DNA of 7,382 nucleotides from Brachybacterium sp. (GTDB lineage Bacteria; Actinomycetota; Actinomycetes; Actinomycetales; Dermabacteraceae), in assembly GCA_030451965.1 (NCBI GenBank), contig JAKDNE010000155.1:1-7382 (forward strand), read 5' to 3'. A program made the translations under genes and the position numbers. How positions within the stretch are numbered: the first letter of the stretch is position 1; every line of letters begins with the position of its first letter. Below the pieces are notes generated by a model that saw nothing but the letters and a program-made list of their open reading frames with translations, was not told the DNA's origin and ran no database searches. Below, one piece after another: positions 1 through 7,382 of this stretch.

Positions 1-983
1 GCCACATGGGGGAGATCCACCTGCGCGGCCCCCAGGCCGGGGACGCCCTCGACCATGCACTCGCCGGCAAGCTGTCGGCGATGTCCGTGGGGCGTGCGAA
101 GTACTCGCTGCTGCTCACCGAGGACGGCGGTGTGATCGATGACGTCATCACCTACCGTCTCTCCGAGGAACACTTCCTGGTGGTCGCCAACGCCTCCAAC
201 GCCGAGGTCGACTCCGCCGAGCTCAGCGCCCGGACGAAGGGCTTCGACGTCGAGGTCGATGACGCCTCCGCGCGCACCGCGCTGATCGCGGTGCAGGGCC
301 CGGTGAGCGAGCAGATCCTGCGGGACGCCCTGCTGAGCGGAGGCAGCGAGGGCAGCGGAGTTCACGGCCTGGTCGCAGACGATCTCGCCGAGATGAAGAA
401 CTACCGCTTCACCGAGAGCACCTATCGCGGGGAGCCGATGCTGATCGCCCGCACCGGATACACCGGTGAGGACGGCTTCGAGCTGTACGTCCCCAACGAG
501 CTCGCCGCAGCGCTGTGGGAGCAGCTGACCACCGCCGGCGGCGATCGCCTCGTCCCGTGCGGGCTCGCCTGCCGCGACACCCTGCGCCTCGAGGCCGGGA
601 TGCCGCTGTACGGCAACGAGCTGGGCCGCGAGCTGTACCCGGCCCAGTCGGGCATGGGTCGCATCGTCGCGCTGAAGTCCAAGGGCGACTTCGTCGGCCG
701 TGCGGGCATCGAGGCCGCGGACATGTCCGACCTCCCGGTCCTGGTGGGCCTGGTCGCCGACGGCCGCCGCGCCGCACGGGCCGGCTCCCAGGTGCGCGAC
801 GCGGAGGGGAACGAGGTCGGCTCGATCACCTCCGGCGTCCTGTCCCCGACGCTCGGCCACCCCATCGCCATGGGCTTCGTGTCCACCAGCGTCGCCGAGC
901 TCGGCACCGAGCTGGTGGCCGATGTGCGCGGCAAGGACCTCCCGGTCCGTGTCGTCAAGACGCCGTTCTACGCCCGTGACTGA
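1..983 (+). CDS. gcvT: Aminomethyltransferase, glycine cleavage T-protein (5' partial)
   Basis: T-protein of the cytoplasmic glycine cleavage system. It takes the aminomethyl group from lipoylated GcvH and gives 5,10-methylene-tetrahydrofolate plus ammonia. The frame is open from base 3 and reads HMGEIHLRGP, which matches the inside of the family's N-terminal folate-binding domain. The ATG at 6 is therefore internal, and roughly 40-50 N-terminal residues lie upstream (known family length is about 370; 325 are seen from that Met). Numbered from the ATG at 6, visible motifs are GGVIDDVITYRL with the conserved Asp pair at 45-46 (one of these corresponds to the catalytic Asp), ALIAVQGP, GYTGEDGFELYVP from 151, CRDTLRLEAGMPLYGNEL from 189, and KGDFVGR. 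The C-terminal barrel contains SGVLSPTLGHPIAMGF and the usual ending VVKTPFYARD. It ends 64 bases before gcvH on the same strand, as expected for one operon. The identification is secure. Confidence 0.96.
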   Translation, partial: HMGEIHLRGPQAGDALDHALAGKLSAMSVGRAKYSLLLTEDGGVIDDVITYRLSEEHFLVVANASNAEVDSAELSARTKGFDVEVDDASARTALIAVQGPVSEQILRDALLSGGSEGSGVHGLVADDLAEMKNYRFTESTYRGEPMLIARTGYTGEDGFELYVPNELAAALWEQLTTAGGDRLVPCGLACRDTLRLEAGMPLYGNELGRELYPAQSGMGRIVALKSKGDFVGRAGIEAADMSDLPVLVGLVADGRRAARAGSQVRDAEGNEVGSITSGVLSPTLGHPIAMGFVSTSVAELGTELVADVRGKDLPVRVVKTPFYARD

Positions 984-1047
984 GGCATTCCCACGACTGC
1001 CCCCTGAGTTCCCCGAAATCTCCCGTCCCCAGGAAGGACCAACCCCC

Positions 1048-1419
1048 ATGTCCGCAGAACTTCTGTACAGCAAGGATCACGAGTGGGTCCGCGTCGAGTC
1101 CGATGGTGCCGCCGTCGTCGGCGTGACCGACTTCGCCGCCGAGCAGCTCGGAGACGTCGTCTACGTGGACCTGCCAGAGGTCGATGACGAGATCACCGCC
1201 GGCACCGAGATGGGCGAGATCGAGTCCACCAAGTCAGTCTCCGACCTGTTCTCGCCGATCACCGGCACCGTCACCGAGATCAACCAGGCCGTCGTCGACT
1301 CCCCGGAGCTGGTCAACTCCTCGCCCTTCGAGGAGGGCTGGTTGGTCAAGGTCAGCTTCGACGCGCTCCCGGAGGATCTGATGAATGGCGCGGACTACAC
1401 CGCCTTCACCCAGTCCTGA
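1048..1419 (+). CDS. gcvH: Glycine cleavage system H-protein (lipoyl carrier)
   Basis: H-protein, the small lipoyl carrier that shuttles the methylamine intermediate between the P-, T- and L-proteins. It has 123 residues, close to the usual 125-130. It opens with MSAELLYSKDHEWVRVE, the family's standard N-terminus (KDHEW at 9-13). The lipoylation site is in GEIESTKSVSDL, with Lys62 as the modified residue (codon 1231-1233), followed by SPITGTVTEIN, the second half of the lipoyl hammerhead fold. The C-terminal EEGWLVKV is also typical. The ATG at 1048 was chosen because the family start fits exactly and an AGGAAGGA Shine-Dalgarno sits at 1031-1038, nine bases upstream. The frame stays open further upstream inside gcvT, but that stretch is an out-of-frame shadow. 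Lipoate must come from LipA/LipB or a lipoate ligase encoded elsewhere. Confidence 0.97.
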   Translation: MSAELLYSKDHEWVRVESDGAAVVGVTDFAAEQLGDVVYVDLPEVDDEITAGTEMGEIESTKSVSDLFSPITGTVTEINQAVVDSPELVNSSPFEEGWLVKVSFDALPEDLMNGADYTAFTQS

Positions 1420-1429
1420 TCGCTGCGGA

Positions 1430-1453
1430 GGCGGCCGCCGCGCGGCGGCCGCC
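1430..1453. repeat. Perfect 24-bp GC palindrome between gcvH and gcvP
   Basis: Bases 1430-1453 are a perfect 24-base self-complementary sequence of only G and C. It contains GCGGCCGC twice (1431-1438 and 1445-1452). As RNA it can form a 10-bp stem with a GCGC loop. It starts 11 bases after the gcvH stop codon. No T-run follows, only a run of eight C (1452-1459), so it is not a classic intrinsic terminator. It may act as an mRNA-stabilising or attenuating hairpin that sets the gcvH to gcvP expression ratio. That role is inference. Confidence 0.7.
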
Positions 1454-1463
1454 CCCCCCGCCG

Positions 1464-1487
1464 CCACCGCGCGCCGCCGCGCGGTGG
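1464..1487 (+). repeat. Second GC-rich hairpin before gcvP
   Basis: The arm CCACCGCGCG (1464-1473) is exactly complementary to CGCGCGGTGG (1478-1487), with a 4-base loop CCGC. It lies ten bases after the first palindrome and 46 bases before the gcvP start. There is no T-tract after it. Together the two structures fill most of the 114-base gap. The first could form or be disrupted independently, and the CGCGCGG/CCGCCGC segments could also pair across the two hairpins. Confidence 0.65.
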
Positions 1488-1533
1488 ACCGTCACCCATC
1501 CAGAACCGCACGCAACACCAGGGGCGCCACTCC

Positions 1534-4476
<2,943 letters not shown>

Positions 4477-4504
4477 GCCTCACGGAACAGAGGGCCGCGG
4501 GTCC

Positions 4505-4567
4505 ATGGCAGAGATCCTGACCACCCGCGTCGTCGAGCACCCGGAGCTGGTCGCCCAGCGCCTGTGA
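4505..4567 (+). CDS. Possible 20-residue ORF after gcvP (doubtful)
   Basis: An ATG at 4505 opens MAEILTTRVVEHPELVAQRL and stops at 4565-4567. CAGAGGG at 4488-4494 could be a Shine-Dalgarno, with ten bases of spacing. Codon choice is coding-like, with most third positions G or C. I do not recognise the peptide. It could be a short real peptide, the surviving start of a lost gene, or chance in GC-rich DNA. A 7-bp inverted repeat (CGCGGGT at 4496-4502, ACCCGCG at 4523-4529) brackets its start codon. No homologue is known to me. Confidence 0.2.
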   Translation: MAEILTTRVVEHPELVAQRL

Positions 4568-4652
4568 CGGGAGCCGGGGCGCGGCGAAGTGTTCACCTGG
4601 TGGTCACGCGGACGTGGCGCAGAGGACGATCGGGCGGCGCATCATCGGTGGC

Positions 4653-5799
4653 GTGAGGATTCTCGTCATCTCCGAATCGTTCCTTCCGCACATGGACGGC
4701 GTCACGGGCTCAGTGCTCCGCGTCGTCGACCACTTCGCCGCCACCGGCGACGACCTCGGCGTCATCGCCCCGCAGCGGCCGGGCGCCGACACGTCCCTGC
4801 GTGCCTCCTGCGGCCGACGGGTGCGGGTGCGGCGCATCGCCTCCGCCCCCGTGCCCGGCCACCGGGGCGTGCGCATCGCCACCATCAGCGCCTCGGCGCT
4901 GCGCCGATGCATCGACGAGTTCCGGCCCGACGTCATCCACCTCGCCTCCCCGATGATCCTCGGCGGTCGCGCCGCAGTCGCGGCGCAGAGGGCCGGCGTG
5001 CCCACGGTCGCCGTCCACGACGCCGATGTCCCCGGGGGCATCGCGCGGTACGGTATGCCGTTCCTGGAGAGCGCGACCTGGTGGCTGCTGCGGGACGCCC
5101 ACAATCGGGCGACGGTGAACCTCGCCCCGTCCCACGCGTCCCGCGACCAGATGCTCGGCCGCGGCATCGAGCGGGTGGATCTGTGGCGGCGCGGCGTGGA
5201 CACCTCGCTGTTCTCCTCGGCGCTGCGCAGCGAGACGCTGCGCGCCGCCTACGCGCGGCCCGAGGAGAAGCTGGTGGCCTACGTGGGTCGCCTCGTTCCC
5301 GAGAAGCAGGTCGAGGACCTCGAGGTCATCCACGAGATGCCCGGGGTGCGCCTGCTGATCATGGGAGACGGACCGGAGAAGGACACATTGCGAGGGCTGA
5401 TGCCCCGGGCGCACTTCGCCGGGTTCCGCACCGGCACCGATCTGGCCACCCACCTCGCCAGCGCCGATCTGTTCATCCACCCCGGCGAACGGGAGACCTT
5501 CGGCCAGACCCTGCAGGAGGCCATGGCCTCCGGACTGCCGGTGATCGCCCCGCGGCGCGGGGGACCGGTGGACCTGATCGCCCCCAGCCGCACCGGCTGG
5601 CTCTTCACCCCCCGGCATGCTCGACGAGCTGCGGGACCGCGCGAGCGACCTGCTGTTCGACGACGCGAAACGGCGGGCCTTCGGCCGGGCGGCCGAGGAT
5701 TCCGTGCGCAGGCGCACCTGGCCGGTGCTCGCCGAGCAGCTGCGCGGCTACTACCTGCAGGCGATCGAGCAGCACGGTCGCGTCGGCGCGGTGCTCTGA
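4653..5799 (+). CDS. GT4 glycosyltransferase (MgtA/PimB-like mannosyltransferase type), frameshifted near the 3' end
   Basis: A GT-B fold, retaining glycosyltransferase of family GT4. It probably moves a sugar from a nucleotide donor (GDP-mannose in the closest family I recognise) to a membrane lipid or glycan acceptor on the cytoplasmic face. The GTG at 4653 gives VRILVISESFLPHMDGVTGSV, which matches the family N-terminus. A GTG at 4614 would add 13 residues, and neither start has a good Shine-Dalgarno. Seen: EFRPDVIHLASP, YVGRLVPEKQ with the donor-site Arg and Lys (Lys218), GDGP, and ERETFGQTLQEA with the EX7E pair Glu281/Glu289, then GLPVIAP and GGPVDLI. After GWLFTP the frame breaks at a run of six C (5608-5613). 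One C fewer gives GMLDELRDRASDLLFDDAKRRAF and a normal C-terminus ending at 5799, 381 residues in all. As read, the frame instead runs into Arg-rich nonsense to 5873. The acceptor is unknown. It appears to be a gene on its own. Confidence 0.85.
5608..5613 (+). other. C6 run at the glycosyltransferase frameshift
   Basis: The segment CTCTTCACCCCCCGGCATG holds six C (5608-5613). Upstream the protein is in the frame of 4653. Downstream the family-like sequence (MLDELRDRASDLL onward) is in the frame of 5617, a +1 offset. Five C would give F-T-P-G-M-L-D, which is the expected continuation. This is consistent with a one-base insertion in a homopolymer, either real or a read error. Confidence 0.75.
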
Positions 5800-5961
5800 C
5801 GTCCGCTCGCGCGCTGCACCGACCCGCTGCCGCACAGCGCTGCCATTCCGTGCTGTCACATTCCGCCACATAGCTCGCCCGCCGTGCCGCACGTGCAGTG
5901 AACTGGGTCCAGTCGTCGACCGGCGGCCGGAACATCGCTCCTCTGCGGAAAGGACAACATC
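5800..5961. other. Intergenic gap before the C26 hydrolase
   Basis: This 162-base gap has no supported gene. It holds a 7-base direct repeat CATTCCG (5844-5850 and 5859-5865) and an inverted repeat ACTGG-GT-CCAGT (5902-5913). Either could be an operator or chance. I could not assign a convincing -35/-10 pair, though a promoter for the downstream gene is likely here. The only hairpin near the end of the transferase is weak (CGCTG/CAGCG around 5826-5840) and has no T-run. Confidence 0.4.
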
Positions 5962-6705
5962 ATGGCGCAGCGCACTCGTCGCCCGCTCATCGGCGTGACC
6001 GCGGGGACCCGCACCATGATGTCCGGCGCCTGGGCGGGCCATGACGCCGTGGCCGTGAACGAGCGCTACGTGCGCGCCCTGCGGCGGGCCGGGGCCCGCC
6101 CCGTCATCATCGCCCCGCAGGACGAGTGGAGCGACGAGGAGATCGCCGAGCTGGATGGTCTCGTGCTCACCGGCGGGACCGACCTCGACCCGGCCGCCTG
6201 GGGCGAGGACGCCCTGAGGACCGACATGACCCCGGACCCGAAGCGCGACGCCTTCGAGACCGCCCTGTATCGCGCCGCCCGTCGCAGCGACGTGCCCGTG
6301 CTGGGGATCTGCCGCGGCCTGCAGATCATCGTCGTGGCCGAGGGCGGCGAGCTGCACCGCCACCTGCCCGTGGACCTGCCGGAGCATCCGGCCACCGGCC
6401 AGGAGCCCACCGAGGTCGAGACCGAGGTGGAGGCCGCCAGCGATCTCGCACTCGCTCTCGGCACCCGCGCCGAGGTCACCGCATTCCACCACCAGGGCGT
6501 GCGCGCCGTGCGCGGGGGCCTGCGGATCGTGGCCCGCCATGCCAGCGGCCTGCCGCTCGCCGTGGAGGCGGATTCCGGCTCGAGCGTCCTGGGGGTGCAA
6601 TGGCATCCGGAGATCGACGGCACGAGCGGGGCAGCCCTGTTCGAGAGCCTGCTCACGGCGATCCACCACCGCGAGGTGTCCGCCCCCGTCGGCTCTCTGG
6701 TCTAA
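5962..6705 (+). CDS. Peptidase C26 / gamma-glutamyl-GABA hydrolase family protein
   Basis: A class-I glutamine-amidotransferase-like cytoplasmic hydrolase of the PuuD/peptidase C26 family. These enzymes cleave gamma-glutamyl amide bonds, for example gamma-glutamyl-GABA in putrescine breakdown. It has 247 residues, near the family's 240-255. It begins RPLIGVTAG, has the LTGGTDLDP loop (69-77), the nucleophile elbow LGICRGLQ with Cys117, a GGELHRHLP stretch, AFHHQGV near 175-180, and VLGVQWHPE with His215 and Glu217 completing the Cys-His-Glu triad. In the motif after the nucleophile, where relatives often read LLNVALGG, this protein has IIVVAEGG, so the usual Asn is Val. The ATG at 5962 has a strong GGAAAGGA Shine-Dalgarno at 5947-5954. 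No other putrescine genes are in view, so the substrate is unknown and I give no symbol. Confidence 0.9.
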   Translation: MAQRTRRPLIGVTAGTRTMMSGAWAGHDAVAVNERYVRALRRAGARPVIIAPQDEWSDEEIAELDGLVLTGGTDLDPAAWGEDALRTDMTPDPKRDAFETALYRAARRSDVPVLGICRGLQIIVVAEGGELHRHLPVDLPEHPATGQEPTEVETEVEAASDLALALGTRAEVTAFHHQGVRAVRGGLRIVARHASGLPLAVEADSGSSVLGVQWHPEIDGTSGAALFESLLTAIHHREVSAPVGSLV

Positions 6706-6708
6706 GAT
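6703..6708 (+). promoter_or_regulatory. Possible -10 box (TAAGAT) for the small membrane protein
   Basis: TAAGAT fits the TANNNT pattern of actinobacterial -10 boxes and stands out in GC-rich surroundings. Its first three bases are the stop codon of the preceding hydrolase. It lies about 70 bases before the ATG at 6777. No recognisable -35 box lies 16-20 bases upstream, so this is a weak call. The downstream gene could equally be co-transcribed with the hydrolase, whose stop is 71 bases before it. Confidence 0.28.
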
Positions 6709-6776
6709 GGGCATCGATCGTCCGCGCTCCGGCTGCGGCGGCCCCACGCAGCGGTACATGCAGAGGAAGAGGGATC

Positions 6777-7034
6777 ATGAGCAACCAGCACGTCACGGAC
6801 GCGCCTCACGCACAGATGCACGAGGACGAGAACGTGACCTCGAAGGGCAACAGCCTCGGCCTGTCGATCGTGCTGTTCGTCGTGGTCTTCGGTCTCTTCG
6901 CCGGTGGGCTGTACGTGATGGGCCTGATCTCGATGGAGAACCCCTCCGTGCTCACCTTCTGCGGCGGGCTGGCCATGTGCCTGGTCGCGCTGTACGCAAC
7001 CTTCGACCTGGCGCCGCGCTTCCTGAACAGGTGA
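6777..7034 (+). CDS. Small membrane protein with two predicted transmembrane segments, function unknown
   Basis: An 85-residue protein that I do not recognise. The N-terminal 27 residues are polar, with several His, Asp and Glu (for example HAQMHEDENV at 11-20), and would probably face the cytoplasm. Two hydrophobic segments follow, about 28-52 (LGLSIVLFVVVFGLFAGGLY) and 56-77 (PSVLTFCGGLAMCLVALYAT), joined by a very short turn ISMENPS. It ends with DLAPRFLNR, so a helical hairpin with both ends inside is likely. Cys62 and Cys68 lie in the second helix. The ATG at 6777 has an AGAGGAAG Shine-Dalgarno at 6762-6769 with seven bases of spacing, which strongly supports translation from here. Third-position GC is high, as in its neighbours. 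It is followed by a strong hairpin at 7052-7086. Function cannot be inferred from its neighbours. Confidence 0.8.
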   Translation: MSNQHVTDAPHAQMHEDENVTSKGNSLGLSIVLFVVVFGLFAGGLYVMGLISMENPSVLTFCGGLAMCLVALYATFDLAPRFLNR

Positions 7035-7051
7035 CCGCCCCCTGAACCTTC

Positions 7052-7086
7052 CTCGTGCCCGGCGCCTCACGGCGACCGGGCACGAG
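7052..7086. terminator. Bidirectional hairpin terminator between convergent genes
   Basis: CTCGTGCCCGG (7052-7062) pairs exactly with CCGGGCACGAG (7076-7086). The loop adds a further CGCC/GGCG stem around a TCAC tetraloop (7063-7074), giving about 15 bp with a single bulged A at 7075. It lies in the 90-base gap between the end of the membrane-protein gene and the end of deoD, which converge. T-runs are poor on both sides, as is common in high-GC actinobacteria, so it probably ends transcription from both strands. Confidence 0.75.
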
Positions 7087-7124
7087 CTTGTCCGGGGCAG
7101 GTCCCGGGTCGCGACTGCTGCGGC

Positions 7125-7382
7125 TCAGCGGGAGGGCTGCGCCGCCTCGAGACGCACGATCGACTCCAGCGCCACCACGATCATGTCCTCGAAGGTCTCC
7201 TGACGCTCCTGCGAGCTGGTCTTCTCCCCGGTGAGGAGATGATCCGAGACGGTGCACAGCGCGAGCGCCCGACGGGAGAACTGCGCCGCCAGCGTGTACA
7301 GCGCCGCGGTCTCCATCTCGACCCCGAGCACCCCGTACCCCGCGAGGGTCGCCGTGATCTCCGTGTCGGGGCTGTAGAACTG
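7125..7382 (-). CDS. deoD: Purine nucleoside phosphorylase, DeoD type (C-terminal part)
   Basis: The C-terminal 85 residues of a DeoD-type (hexameric, trimeric-dimer class) purine nucleoside phosphorylase. The enzyme splits purine (deoxy)nucleosides with phosphate into base and (deoxy)ribose-1-phosphate for salvage. The gene runs leftward and enters from the right edge, so about two thirds is missing (family length is about 235-240). The visible part reads QFYSPDTEITATL, then GYGVLGVEMETAALY, the ribose-binding Glu-Met-Glu motif, then CTVSDHLLTGEKTSSQERQETF. The Asp of SDH and the Arg of ERQ are 13 residues apart, exactly as Asp204 and Arg217, the catalytic pair of the E. coli enzyme. It ends ALESIVRLEAAQPSR with TGA at 7127-7125. 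The GTG at 7331 is internal and not a start. It converges on the membrane-protein gene across a shared terminator. Confidence 0.93.
   Translation of the reverse strand, partial: QFYSPDTEITATLAGYGVLGVEMETAALYTLAAQFSRRALALCTVSDHLLTGEKTSSQERQETFEDMIVVALESIVRLEAAQPSR

Noticed and set aside
1048..1419. Reading gcvH as a longer 239-residue protein fused to a frame starting at 700
   Set aside because: The extra 116 codons overlap gcvT in another frame and are Arg/Ser/Pro-rich. The GcvH family start and a good Shine-Dalgarno are at 1048.
4614..4628. MAQRT at the GTG-4614 start matches MAQRT at the start of the C26 gene, suggesting a duplicated start region
   Set aside because: Only five residues match, the DNA differs at several positions, and the GT4 family start fits better at 4653. 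It is coincidence.
5608..5620. Programmed ribosomal frameshifting at the C6 run
   Set aside because: I see no known slippery heptamer, stimulatory hairpin or upstream Shine-Dalgarno-like element, and related enzymes are made from a single frame. An indel is simpler.
5854..5876. TGTCAC and TAGCTC as a -35/-10 pair for the C26 gene
   Set aside because: The spacing is only about 11 bases and neither box is close to consensus.
4589..5998. A 469-codon plus-strand frame overlapping the glycosyltransferase
   Set aside because: It is Arg/Pro-rich, has no recognisable motif, and crosses the glycosyltransferase in a different frame. It is a GC-driven shadow.
5605..6759. A 384-codon minus-strand frame covering the C26 gene
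   Set aside because: It is opposite a gene with a full catalytic triad and strong ribosome site, and its low-complexity Gly/His/Arg sequence looks non-coding.

Overview
The window looks like ordinary chromosome from a high-GC actinobacterium. Codons in the real genes end overwhelmingly in G or C, purine-rich Shine-Dalgarno sites precede most starts, and the glycosyltransferase resembles the actinobacterial MgtA/PimB-like GT4 type. The protein sequences feel like Micrococcales, possibly Brachybacterium or a relative. That genus guess is from memory of the families and was not checked by a search.

Positions 1-4476 hold the glycine cleavage system on the plus strand, in the order gcvT (start lies upstream of the window), gcvH, gcvP. 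GcvP (P-protein, PLP) decarboxylates glycine onto the lipoyl arm of GcvH (H-protein), and GcvT (T-protein) passes the remaining one-carbon unit to tetrahydrofolate. The fourth component, dihydrolipoyl dehydrogenase, is not in the window. The gcvH-gcvP gap carries two tandem, very GC-rich hairpins.

Positions 4477-5961 hold a possible 20-codon ORF and a GT4 glycosyltransferase. The transferase reading frame breaks at a run of six C (5608-5613). Removing one C restores the normal C-terminus, which ends at 5799. A 162-base gap with no gene follows.

Positions 5962-7034 hold a class-I glutamine-amidotransferase-like hydrolase of the peptidase C26 (gamma-glutamyl-GABA hydrolase) family, then an 85-residue protein with two membrane segments that I do not recognise. 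A strong hairpin at 7052-7086 separates these from the 3' end of a convergent deoD (purine nucleoside phosphorylase) on the minus strand, which runs off the right edge.

I see no mobile element, CRISPR array, tRNA, rRNA or defence-type cluster. I found no convincing new multi-gene system. The items most worth checking are the glycosyltransferase frameshift, the twin hairpins inside the gcv operon, and the small membrane protein.
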